A stretch of DNA of 6,699 bases from CAZADA01 sp964636945 (GTDB lineage: Bacteria; Pseudomonadota; Alphaproteobacteria; Caulobacterales; Maricaulaceae). The stretch is from positions 1-6,699 of the forward strand of contig CAZWVH010000099.1 in the NCBI GenBank assembly GCA_964636945.1, in the 5' to 3' direction. A model generated the notes under the pieces. The model had not been told where the DNA came from. It made no database searches and saw only the letters and a program-made list of their open reading frames with translations. The first letter of the stretch is position 1; each line of letters begins with the position of its first letter. Positions 1-6,537 of the stretch are shown here, in pieces. A program made the translations under genes and the position numbers.

Positions 1-443
1 ACGAACATGGGGCGCGAGTAATTCTGATACGCGTCAGGTGAGGGCAGGCGTGAAACACAATCGGGGACTATGGGGCTGACATGGCTGAATTGACTGAGGA
101 AGAGCGTCAGGCGCAAATCGCGGCGCGCGAGGCGCAATGGGAGTGCTCCGCTGCCACGAATTTAGGCTAACCGGCGTTGGAGCCGAGGGGTTGAGCGAAG
201 GCCCTGAAACTTCACACGGACTGGGATGGGTACTTGAAACAACCGATCCTGGGTGGTGTGGAGATTGGAAAAAGCCAGGTGGGCAGTCTTGGGTGATTAA
301 ACACTACCCAAGGCTGCCCGAGATCGCTGCGAAAACGCTGAACATATGGTCTGAAGTTTTTAACACTTTCCGCGAGACAGGCGGATTCTGCTACTGCCAT
401 CCTTATACAGATTACGCGAACGAAACTGAACATTTGAGTCGTA
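1..443. other. Gene-poor left edge with short, unassigned open frames
   Basis: No gene here can be assigned with confidence. An ATG at 81 opens a 29-residue frame ending at 170 that begins MAELTEEERQAQIAARE; its charged helical start looks protein-like. A second frame opens at ATG 137 and runs to 577, but its last 130 bases lie antisense to the exported-protein gene ending at 444. Its middle part (about residues 30-100, rich in Trp, Tyr and Cys) is plausible protein but resembles nothing I recognise. A third frame is open from the window edge to a TGA at 77-79, two bases before the 81 ATG, and could be the tail of a gene lying to the left. The 81 and 137 frames could be one gene broken by a frameshift, a small gene pair, or chance. 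Confidence 0.3.
281..319. repeat. Strong inverted repeat, possible terminator of the minus-strand exported-protein gene
   Basis: The arms are 281-294 and 306-319, giving 14 paired positions with a single G-T wobble (287/313) around an 11-base loop. It lies 125 bases beyond the stop codon of the minus-strand gene ending at 444. Read on the minus strand, the hairpin is followed after about eight bases by a run of five T, which is farther than in a canonical intrinsic terminator. No T run follows on the plus strand. It may be a weak terminator, an mRNA-stabilising hairpin or a protein-binding palindrome. Confidence 0.45.
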
Positions 444-1385
444 CTACTCTACGGCCTCAAACTCCAGCGTCCAGACCTCGTTCCAAGCGCCTGACACCTG
501 GAACGAGCCAACCCGCGTCAGAAACAAATCAACGCCGGTTCGCGTCGGAGTGGGTGGACGATCGGTCAAGGGGGTAATGGTGAGGCGACCTGGCGCGAAA
601 CTGTTACAAACTCTGGTGCGGAAGCATAAATCATGCGCCTCATAGGTCACGTTCAAGCCCGGTTCTGGTCGGTCCGCGCCGACGCCAACATGCTCGTAAA
701 CCGTGGTTTCATCCCAAGACCCTGCGCCCCACCACACAAACTTGCTCCCGCTGATGGGCAAAACGCATCTTACGCCCATGCGAGGTCCACTAGCCGTTCT
801 GCTGACGCCGTACTGATACATGGCTTGTCCACAAACGCGGTTGCCGGACAAAATCTCGGTTCGGCTCAGTCCGTGGTGCAGCGTCGGCACGGCATTATCG
901 AACCGCCAACTGCGCACCAGCGCAGCAGGGCGGATGACATCCAAGCCACGAAACTCGCGACGGCGCTCAAGTAAGTGGCCAGACATCACCCGGTTCACGA
1001 GGGCTCCGGTGGACCGGAAGACGTTGTCCGTCGGTCGTGGGGCGCCCAGAAGATCACCTTGGATCATCAAGCCCCCGCCCTCCGGGTGGCCCGGCCATCC
1101 ATCAGCGGCGATGGCCTCGTTTGGATTATAGTATCCGATATGTCTGTATCCCAGGCCATCTCGATCGGTGCGACTGCCGCCTTCGCCAAACCATATGAAG
1201 GCTTGGCCATTGCCAAACTCGGTTTCCAAGAAGCGTACACACCGCCAACCCCAGAACTGATCATCCAGTTCTACCCGCATGGATTCAAAGCCTTCGCCGC
1301 ATTCTGACAACGCAGGGGCGGCCGCCGCAATCGCGAGGGCCAAAGCGCCGGCGATGCGGGAGGTGAATTTACGTATATTGGTCAT
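444..1385 (-). CDS. Exported protein of unknown function with six cysteines
   Basis: This is a 313-residue protein that I do not recognise. It starts with a classic Sec signal peptide: a basic N-terminus (K6, R10), a hydrophobic Ala/Leu stretch (about 11-22) and a likely cleavage after A-P-A at residue 25. C29 is not in a valid lipobox because E28 precedes it, so a lipoprotein is unlikely. The mature part has six cysteines (29, 49, 185, 207, 254, 260), an even number that fits disulfides in the periplasm or outside the cell. It is rich in Trp, Gly and Arg, suggesting a beta-rich globular domain, and has no membrane segment after the signal. The start is supported by AAAGGA at 1394-1399, eight bases upstream. 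It follows the protease gene on the same strand after 148 bases and may share its transcript. The gene is certain; the function is unknown. Confidence 0.85.
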   Translation of the reverse strand: MTNIRKFTSRIAGALALAIAAAAPALSECGEGFESMRVELDDQFWGWRCVRFLETEFGNGQAFIWFGEGGSRTDRDGLGYRHIGYYNPNEAIAADGWPGHPEGGGLMIQGDLLGAPRPTDNVFRSTGALVNRVMSGHLLERRREFRGLDVIRPAALVRSWRFDNAVPTLHHGLSRTEILSGNRVCGQAMYQYGVSRTASGPRMGVRCVLPISGSKFVWWGAGSWDETTVYEHVGVGADRPEPGLNVTYEAHDLCFRTRVCNSFAPGRLTITPLTDRPPTPTRTGVDLFLTRVGSFQVSGAWNEVWTLEFEAVE

Positions 1386-1418
1386 CGTCTTTGTCCTTTA
1401 TTGGTGAGCTGAAATGTT

Positions 1419-1471
1419 CGCTCTGGGCGTCTGGATCCTCGCTTGCCGCGCAGAGCGGACGCGTAAGCGAG
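1419..1471. repeat. Competing inverted repeats between the two exported-protein genes
   Basis: Two mutually exclusive pairings are possible in the spacer between the protease stop and the next minus-strand gene. CGCTCTG at 1419-1425 pairs with CAGAGCG at 1451-1457. Alternatively CTCGCTT at 1438-1444 pairs with AAGCGAG at 1465-1471, enclosing a CCGC/GCGG stem (1446-1449 with 1455-1458). No T run follows on either strand, so neither is a standard terminator. They could shape the intergenic mRNA or be chance in GC-rich DNA. Confidence 0.25.
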
Positions 1472-1533
1472 ACAACGACGCGGGGCGCAAAAGAAGCTCA
1501 CAAAACGCCTCGCCGCCCTGCGCATTGATTTGC

Positions 1534-3213
1534 CTATTGCGGCCGCTGCCAGGGATTGGCCGCCGGGTTGAGGATCACGGTCGGCTGCAGAAACCCGCTT
1601 TCCCAGCGGCTGACGACCTGCGACCGCGCCCCGGTGCGTCCTGCGCTGTCCGTGCGTTGATAGACGCCGTCTTGCCGGCCAGTTCCTCGCGGTTGCGCGA
1701 TAATCGCCTCAGACTGCTCGTCTATAGGGGCTTCGCAAATCAAGTCCGCGCGCCCGTCATAGGTGAAATCCATAAGACGCACAGTGGCGTTGGGATTTGT
1801 GCAAAATCCCAGTCCATGATTGTACCAATTGGTGCCGGGAAACCCGTTGCTCCGGTCGCCGCGCTGATGGAACGCAACATCGACTGCGCCGCTGTTCTGG
1901 CTATGACAGATCACATCGGTGACGCCGTCGCCATCCACATCTCCTGTGAACACACGCGCGGTATCGTGATTGCACCAATTGACGCCCCATGCGCGGTGCG
2001 TTGATGAATTTGGATCAAACAGCGCCGCCGTATTGGTGGACGTATAGATGTACCATTTACGACCGCTGTCGTGGTCATGACACAATAAATCCGTGCGTCC
2101 ATCACCATCGAAGTCGCCCAAATGCACTTCGGCGGTGTCATGGCTGCACCAACGATCGCGCATCTGATAATCGCTTCCGGCGAAGGGATTAGAGTAATTG
2201 GTACTGGCGAAATCGACTACGCGCCAACCTGATTGGGTGTCGTGGCACATCAGGTCCATGCGACGATCGCCGTTGAAATCGCCCAAGTGCAGCTCGGCGG
2301 TGGCGTGGGTGCAGAACCCGGAGCGCGACAATTGATCGGGCGCGTAGCGACCATAAGAGCCCTTGCGTAAGTTCGTGTAGCCGTTGGTCGTCAAATTGGC
2401 GTTGCACAACGCGTCCACCATGCCGTTTCCATCGACGTCGCCATAAATTGCGGTGACGTTGGGATTGCGTTCGTTAGCGCAAAGCGGCTCGTTGCCCCAA
2501 CTGCGCTCCTCGTAGGCGATCAGAGCCGCTCGCAGTCCCAGGACGCGGTTGAAGGGATTGGCGCGGACATCATTGCTGAGCCCTCCGCCAGAATGCACCG
2601 CGATAATCTGGCCGTCGGCATTGAAAATCGGTCCACCAGAGTCGCCGGGACACCCCACCATTGTGGGGCCCCAATTCACATCGATCTTGCGTTTAACGCC
2701 GGCCCCGATCCCCGAGCCATCCTCGACGGTGCAACCATAGCCGAATTGCGTCACCGCATCGCCGGTGGAGGGCGGCGTGGTTGCGAAGGAGGCGATGGGA
2801 ATTCGTTCGTGCATACCGAAGATTTCAACCAGCATCAGATCGTCTTGGCCCACCTGCGCGCCGAACGACACCGTCGAAGATGAGCCAAACGTCTCGCTGG
2901 TTCCGTCTTCGTAGGTAACCCGGAAACGCGGGGCGTCGCGGGTGTTACGAAAATCGATGGACGCGTAATCCATACAGTGCGCGGCGGTGACTATCGTCCG
3001 CTGAGACACGCGCGTGGCGGTGCACCCGTTCCAAGTACCGACCTCGGGACGCTCACTGGTGATAACGGGAACCGGCCCCCCGCCCGGCACCGGAACGAGG
3101 AGCCGCGTGGATTCTCCGGCGTCCTGCGCCGACGCGGCGCCGACGGTGGCGAACATCGCTGCGCTGGTTGCAAGCGCGCTGACCGTGTTGAGGTGTTGTA
3201 AACTTAGGGACAT
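1534..3213 (-). CDS. Secreted S1-type serine protease with C-terminal FG-GAP/VCBS-like calcium-loop repeats
   Basis: This 559-residue exported endopeptidase probably acts outside the cytoplasm. Residues 1-29 form a signal peptide with likely cleavage after A-S-A. The chymotrypsin-fold domain covers about 55-235. Its catalytic triad is visible: H79 in TAAHC, D125 in DDLML and S192 in GCPGDSGGP; C64 and C80 probably form the usual His-loop disulfide. No IVGG-type activation site is seen. V186 sits where trypsin has its specificity Asp, so trypsin-like cleavage is unlikely. H207 in AVHSGGG recalls the His of glutamyl endopeptidases, which is only a hint. Residues 243-493 hold five repeats of about 56 residues, each with a D-x-D-G-like calcium loop (near 259, 312, 367, 425; degenerate near 482) as in integrin-type FG-GAP repeats. 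These may bind substrate or surfaces. A polar tail of about 65 residues follows. The start is set by AAGGAGG nine bases upstream. Confidence 0.92.
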   Translation of the reverse strand: MSLSLQHLNTVSALATSAAMFATVGAASAQDAGESTRLLVPVPGGGPVPVITSERPEVGTWNGCTATRVSQRTIVTAAHCMDYASIDFRNTRDAPRFRVTYEDGTSETFGSSSTVSFGAQVGQDDLMLVEIFGMHERIPIASFATTPPSTGDAVTQFGYGCTVEDGSGIGAGVKRKIDVNWGPTMVGCPGDSGGPIFNADGQIIAVHSGGGLSNDVRANPFNRVLGLRAALIAYEERSWGNEPLCANERNPNVTAIYGDVDGNGMVDALCNANLTTNGYTNLRKGSYGRYAPDQLSRSGFCTHATAELHLGDFNGDRRMDLMCHDTQSGWRVVDFASTNYSNPFAGSDYQMRDRWCSHDTAEVHLGDFDGDGRTDLLCHDHDSGRKWYIYTSTNTAALFDPNSSTHRAWGVNWCNHDTARVFTGDVDGDGVTDVICHSQNSGAVDVAFHQRGDRSNGFPGTNWYNHGLGFCTNPNATVRLMDFTYDGRADLICEAPIDEQSEAIIAQPRGTGRQDGVYQRTDSAGRTGARSQVVSRWESGFLQPTVILNPAANPWQRPQ

Positions 3214-3222
3214 GACCGATGG

Positions 3223-3229
3223 CCTCCTT
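3223..3229 (-). promoter_or_regulatory. Ribosome binding site of the protease gene
   Basis: The minus strand reads AAGGAGG here, a consensus Shine-Dalgarno sequence nine bases before the ATG at 3213-3211. It fixes the start and places the signal peptide directly at the N-terminus. Confidence 0.8.
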
Positions 3230-3240
3230 GCCCAATTGCC
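3230..3240. repeat. Half copy of the GCCCAATTG motif beside the protease start
   Basis: GCCCAATTGCC here shares its first nine bases with the perfect palindrome at 3303-3314, with copy starts 73 bases apart. It lies immediately upstream of the protease ribosome binding site, so a protein bound here could affect protease expression. It may also be coincidence. Confidence 0.3.
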
Positions 3241-3302
3241 TTGCTGCGATGAGTTGGAGGCTAGAGTGGCTTAAGGGCGCGCAATATCACCTGGAAGGGG
3301 TA

Positions 3303-3314
3303 GCCCAATTGGGC
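3303..3314. promoter_or_regulatory. Perfect 12-bp palindrome, candidate operator between divergent genes
   Basis: GCCCAATTGGGC is a perfect dyad without a loop. It lies in the 197-base intergenic region between the divergent protease gene and the membrane protein-kinase operon, about 90 bases upstream of the protease start and 97 bases upstream of the plus-strand ATG. The loop-free symmetry fits a dimeric DNA-binding protein better than an RNA hairpin. I could not place convincing -35/-10 boxes for either direction. No regulator is proven; the NarL-type protein encoded nearby is one candidate. Confidence 0.35.
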
Positions 3315-3320
3315 GAGGCT

Positions 3321-3330
3321 CATGTACATG
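3321..3330. promoter_or_regulatory. Perfect 10-bp palindrome in the divergent intergenic region
   Basis: CATGTACATG is a perfect loop-free dyad six bases after the 12-bp palindrome at 3303-3314. Two adjacent dyads in one short intergenic region make an operator region more plausible than either alone, but no known recognition sequence is matched. Confidence 0.25.
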
Positions 3331-3410
3331 TTGGGTTCAGTTTCGGCCACTAGCGCGCAAAGGGGCATACGAGGGATCATGGCCACCGCCCATCGCCATA
3401 GACTGACGCA

Positions 3411-3929
3411 ATGGTCATAACCGGGCGCAGCGCAACGCAAAGAGGGGATCTGTGGGGTGTTGCGCCTTTGGCGGTTGCGTTCGCACTTGGTTTTGGAGCG
3501 ATAACCTGGGCATTGGTCACAGCATTCGACATTGCATTCGGACGGCTCGTCAGCGGCTATCATCAACATGGACAAGCCTACTATGAGGCATTTTGCGCAG
3601 CTCTGGCCGCAAGCGTCATCAGGGTCCGAGCGGATCTAGGGAGGCCTATGCCACTCCGACAGTTTGCCGTTGGTGCGCTGGTTCTTTTTCTTCCAACCCT
3701 GTTCCTGGTGTCTGCTGTGTCTATGTGGGATTTCTCCGCCCCTCCAGCGCTTGAGACCGCAGTCCGGGATGCTTGTGCGAGAAGCGTCAACCAGAACATG
3801 TGTGGTCCAGCATTCGGGGTCATCACGTACGCCAAGGTCGTGCGCGCCGCGCCAGTGCTGCTCTGTGTGACACCGCTATTGTGGTTCACGGCCACACAGG
3901 CGAACCACATGCGCGGCGAACGAACATGA
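3411..3929 (+). CDS. Small membrane protein translationally coupled to a histidine kinase
   Basis: This 172-residue protein matches no family I recognise. It has three probable membrane segments at about 17-39, 84-105 and 147-161. The loop at 40-83 is rich in Arg and His and is probably cytoplasmic. The loop at 106-146 contains two cysteines (C122, C131) and is then probably periplasmic, where they could form a disulfide or respond to redox state. Its TGA overlaps the kinase ATG in an ATGA junction (3926-3929), so the two proteins are likely made together; a role as accessory or co-sensor is inferred from this. No clear Shine-Dalgarno sequence precedes the ATG at 3411, and an in-frame TAG at 3399 excludes an upstream extension. 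Translation may be weak or leaderless, or the start may be slightly downstream. Confidence 0.7.
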   Translation: MVITGRSATQRGDLWGVAPLAVAFALGFGAITWALVTAFDIAFGRLVSGYHQHGQAYYEAFCAALAASVIRVRADLGRPMPLRQFAVGALVLFLPTLFLVSAVSMWDFSAPPALETAVRDACARSVNQNMCGPAFGVITYAKVVRAAPVLLCVTPLLWFTATQANHMRGERT

Positions 3930-5344
3930 CAATTGCCTCAGCCTCGACTGCTCATGGCGCCAACAGCATTCGCTTGATCCGAGATAGTGTCCATGCAGAT
4001 AAAATTCTTGTGGCTATTTGTTCAGATTCTCTAAGAGATAGCTTTACTACTGCTCTTATATTCTCGAATGTATGTGTGTTTATTGCCTTGTTGTTCGCGA
4101 TTGATGGTCTCGACGTGCGTACAACGATTGCCTATGGCGTTACTGCAATCGGGGTCCTTTTGTCGCTCGGAATCGTGTTGGCGCACGTCTTACAATCAAA
4201 CATTGCGGTGCACCGCAAAGTGCGGGTGGTTGAAGCTGCTGGAATCGTTCAGGACAGTGTCATTGCGTTTTCGCTGATCTTCGATTTGTTTGCGGTGGAG
4301 CAAACTTACCCCAATTCAGCGATTGGCTGGATGGCGATGGCGGCGTTCTTAACGTTGCCCTTATCCAGCAAGTTCTTGACGTCCATGATTGCAGGACGCA
4401 GTGTAATTTTTTGTGTTTGTATTTTATATATATTGCTAACACCAGATAGGGAATTTCCCGATATTGTGCTCGTGGCGCCACTTATCATGGCTTACTGTAT
4501 TTCCGTTGCTATGGGGTATTGGTTGTTTATAAGGTACATACAGCAACTTCATACCCGCATAGATATTCAAGAAATTCATATGTTAACCACAAGACAAAAT
4601 GTGGCATTGGAAGAGGCGCGTAATCGCGCTGAACAAAGCTCCGCAATACAGAAAAAACTTTATCGATATATCGGCCACGATTTACGCCAGCCTATAAATG
4701 CTATCGATTATATGCTCTATGACTTACAACGATCAAGCTTAACGCATGGGATGCAAGAGGTGGTGGAGGAGGCGCGTGTCTGTATTCGCTCAGCCAATGA
4801 GCTCATCGAAGACATGCTGATCTTGTCCCGATACGATGTGTCTGAAATCGAGCCTAAAATCGACGGCATTGCGATTGGGGATCTCATTGAGGAAGTTGTA
4901 AGGGAATTTCAGGCGAGCGCCAAACGGGGAGCGGGAAGTCTGAAACGCGTCCCGACAACACTCATGGCGCTTGGTGACCCGCTGCTTTGCCGCCGCGTGT
5001 TAAGAAACTTCGTGGGTAATGCTATTCGCCATGCGCCCGGAGCGCGTATCCTTGTCGGAGCGCGACGGCGCGCCCACCAAATTGCTATTCAGGTGATCGA
5101 CGATGGCCCCGGGATCCCCCGCGAATTGGTAGACAAAGTTTTCAATCCGTTCGTGCGCGGAGAACCAACTGACGCCCATCATGGCGATGGGTTCGGCTTG
5201 GGTCTCACTATTTCAAGGGATCTAGCGCAAGCCATGGGGGGGGCGGTAGCGGTGAGGAGCGCAGTTGGCCGCGGGGCGAGTTTTGAATTGCAATTGCCGA
5301 CATTGGACCGTGTCAGCCTGCTCAGGGCTCCCCTAACTGGGTGA
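3926..5344 (+). CDS. Membrane-embedded sensor histidine kinase with HDLRQP H-box
   Basis: This 472-residue kinase probably autophosphorylates on H251 and passes the phosphate to the regulator encoded next. Residues 43-201 hold about six membrane segments (near 43-60, 67-89, 106-123, 133-155, 158-172, 178-201) with only short loops, so it lacks a periplasmic sensor domain and may sense within the membrane or through a partner. A coiled-coil linker (204-248) leads to the H-box GHDLRQP (250-256). The ATPase domain shows the N-box RNFVGNAIRHA (N361, N365), G1 box DDGPGI (392-397), F-box FNPF (406-409) and G2 box GFGLGL (422-427). There is no receiver domain. The ATG at 3926 is preferred over an earlier in-frame ATG at 3773, because the extra 51 residues would lie in the upstream gene and contain no domain, whereas 3926 gives an ATGA coupling. 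The part encoding the membrane segments looks richer in A+T than its surroundings. Confidence 0.93.
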   Translation: MTIASASTAHGANSIRLIRDSVHADKILVAICSDSLRDSFTTALIFSNVCVFIALLFAIDGLDVRTTIAYGVTAIGVLLSLGIVLAHVLQSNIAVHRKVRVVEAAGIVQDSVIAFSLIFDLFAVEQTYPNSAIGWMAMAAFLTLPLSSKFLTSMIAGRSVIFCVCILYILLTPDREFPDIVLVAPLIMAYCISVAMGYWLFIRYIQQLHTRIDIQEIHMLTTRQNVALEEARNRAEQSSAIQKKLYRYIGHDLRQPINAIDYMLYDLQRSSLTHGMQEVVEEARVCIRSANELIEDMLILSRYDVSEIEPKIDGIAIGDLIEEVVREFQASAKRGAGSLKRVPTTLMALGDPLLCRRVLRNFVGNAIRHAPGARILVGARRRAHQIAIQVIDDGPGIPRELVDKVFNPFVRGEPTDAHHGDGFGLGLTISRDLAQAMGGAVAVRSAVGRGASFELQLPTLDRVSLLRAPLTG

Positions 5345-5438
5345 TGCCGGCGCAAATCCGATCTGTCTAGCGTGTTAAGATTGATCATCGCTGAGTTCCG
5401 TTTCCCGGTGACGAACTGGCAGATGATCTGTCCAAATT

Positions 5439-5445
5439 GAAAGGG
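5439..5445 (+). promoter_or_regulatory. Ribosome binding site that fixes the response regulator start
   Basis: GAAAGGG ends six bases before the ATG at 5452. It lies inside the five-codon extension that would result from using the TTG at 5437, so the ATG at 5452 is the better start. The 107-base gap between kinase stop and regulator ATG also contains a direct repeat GATCTGTC (5360-5367 and 5425-5432), of unknown meaning, and no evident terminator. Confidence 0.65.
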
Positions 5446-5451
5446 CATATC

Positions 5452-6096
5452 ATGGACGAGCCTAAACCGCTGCATGGCCTGCTTGTTGATGACCATGCCC
5501 TGTTTCTGTCGGGGCTAAAGCGGGTTCTGGCAGAAGCTTTGACGTTCAGATCTCTGGCGACAGCCACGAACCCGAGCAATGCTGCGAAGATCCTTGCAGC
5601 GACTTCAGGTGACATGGATTTAATCGTCGTAGATTTCTTTATCCCTGGCTTTTCTGCAGAAACGTTTATTCCTCAGTTTCGGCACGCTGCTGCGAAGGCG
5701 AAAATCATTTGTTTGTCTGGAACGCAGAGCCCTAAGGACAAACAAACTGCGCTCAGCCTCGGGGCCGATGCGTTCGTGGGCAAGCATGCGCCGCCCGAAG
5801 AGCTGCTGGAGATCGTGAACCGCGTTCTGGCAGACAATTTCGACACGTCTGCAGTAGAGGCGACCATCGACGCCGACGGCCTGAAGTCTTTAGGCTTGTC
5901 CCCAAGACAAGCTGAGATTGTTATTCTTGCAATCCGCGGCGCCTCTACGAAGGAGGTGGCGCGCCAACTCGAAATTTCACCGGAAACCGTGAAAACGCAT
6001 CTATCCACCATTTATCGGGTCTGTGGTGTTTCAACTAGGGTTGAGCTGAGCAGCTGGGCGCGCCGTCACGGCCTTGTATTTGAAGAAATACACTAG
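5452..6096 (+). CDS. NarL/FixJ-type response regulator (receiver plus LuxR-type HTH)
   Basis: This 214-residue protein has the usual length of its family and probably acts as a transcription factor controlled by the upstream kinase. The receiver domain covers about 6-125: acidic pair D13/D14, phospho-acceptor D61 in VVDFFIPG, switch residue S89 in ICLSG and conserved K111 in FVGKHA. A linker (about 126-146) leads to a LuxR-type helix-turn-helix at about 147-205, with the typical LSPRQAEIV start and a recognition-helix region around SPETVKTHLSTIYR (176-189). It follows the kinase gene on the same strand after 107 bases and may share its transcript or have its own promoter. Its targets cannot be read from the sequence. 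All key receiver residues are present, so phosphorylation control is expected. Confidence 0.95.
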   Translation: MDEPKPLHGLLVDDHALFLSGLKRVLAEALTFRSLATATNPSNAAKILAATSGDMDLIVVDFFIPGFSAETFIPQFRHAAAKAKIICLSGTQSPKDKQTALSLGADAFVGKHAPPEELLEIVNRVLADNFDTSAVEATIDADGLKSLGLSPRQAEIVILAIRGASTKEVARQLEISPETVKTHLSTIYRVCGVSTRVELSSWARRHGLVFEEIH

Positions 6097-6197
6097 CGCC
6101 CAGCGAAACGGACCCAACCCAAATAGTGCTGCCAGTTTTCACGTCTCTCTAAGCATGTGGTCTGGGACGCAAGTGAGCCGAACCAATTTCCTAAACC

Positions 6198-6220
6198 GCC
6201 CGGCGTGAGAGTTTCCGGGC
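6198..6220. repeat. Short GC-rich inverted repeat downstream of the response regulator
   Basis: GCCCGG (6198-6203) and CCGGGC (6215-6220) form a six-base stem with an 11-base loop, about 100 bases after the regulator stop. No T run follows on the plus strand and only three T follow on the minus strand, so it is at best a weak transcription stop. Confidence 0.2.
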
Positions 6221-6458
6221 CCCGTCACGTCGGCGGGCCGGAGGTGCCGTCGCAGTTCATCAGCTCGATCGGGACCTTGTGATCGGGCGGAGCAGGCTGT
6301 GCAATTGATTACACGGAGGCGGGCATCATCAACCGCATCGGACGCAGGTCGATTGTGTGTGACGCCGCGCCAATGACCTTGAACTCAATTTGATGCGCCG
6401 TGCTGAATGAGGGTGTCACGGTAGGGCAACGGAGCTTTGCCTCATCGCGTCATTTAAG

Positions 6459-6493
6459 AATTTCAGGCGGCACTACCCGCGAAACCTGAAATT
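6459..6493. repeat. Perfect 9-bp inverted repeat downstream of the FGE-like gene
   Basis: AATTTCAGG (6459-6467) and CCTGAAATT (6485-6493) are perfect complements around a 17-base loop. On the minus strand this hairpin begins 44 bases after the stop codon of the FGE-like gene and is followed by ATTCTT-like sequence rather than a solid T run. It may be a weak terminator. Some DGRs carry a hairpin downstream of the variable region, but the known example has a closer position and shorter loop, so the link is tentative. Confidence 0.45.
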
Positions 6494-6537
6494 AACGTCA
6501 GCTTTCCTTCAGCTTCTGGCTTGAGTTGCAAACGCCG

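Larger units (their letters stand above)
6097..6537. other. Noncoding stretch between two convergent genes
   Basis: I see no convincing gene in this 441-base stretch. It separates the regulator gene on the plus strand from the FGE-like gene on the minus strand, tail to tail. Two minus-strand frames are open but lack a supported start and family resemblance: one of about 80 codons ending at 6139 and one of 47 codons ending at 6309. The stretch contains two inverted repeats, described separately. No reverse transcriptase, template repeat or tRNA is visible. It could include decayed DNA. Confidence 0.5.

Noticed and set aside
633..1307. Plus-strand frames opposite the six-cysteine exported protein
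   Set aside because: Their Arg/Pro/Ala-rich composition is typical of antisense frames in GC-rich DNA; the minus-strand frame has a signal peptide and ribosome binding site.
444..1385. Lipoprotein reading of the exported protein because of C29 after the signal peptide
   Set aside because: The residues before C29 are L-S-E, and Glu at the -1 position is not accepted in a lipobox; cleavage after A25 is more likely.
1414..2004. 196-codon plus-strand frame opposite the protease 3' end
   Set aside because: It is antisense to clear calcium-loop repeats and has no recognisable domain.
3261..3575. 104-codon minus-strand frame across the divergent intergenic region
   Set aside because: It runs antisense to the start of the membrane-protein gene, has no good ribosome binding site and no family resemblance.
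3773..3925. N-terminal extension of the kinase starting at ATG 3773
   Set aside because: It lies inside the upstream membrane-protein gene, encodes Arg-rich sequence without a domain, and the ATG at 3926 gives a standard ATGA coupling.
5437..5451. TTG start for the response regulator
   Set aside because: The Shine-Dalgarno-like GAAAGGG lies within this extension and is well placed for the ATG at 5452; receiver domains usually begin only a few residues before the first strand.
6139..6449. Two minus-strand open frames in the stretch after the response regulator
   Set aside because: Neither has a convincing start, ribosome binding site or recognised motif; chance frames in GC-rich DNA or decayed coding sequence cannot be excluded.
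6097..6537. Search for a DGR template repeat or reverse transcriptase beside the candidate variable region
   Set aside because: No second copy of the RGGSW-to-GFR segment and no reverse transcriptase motifs were found here or elsewhere in the window.
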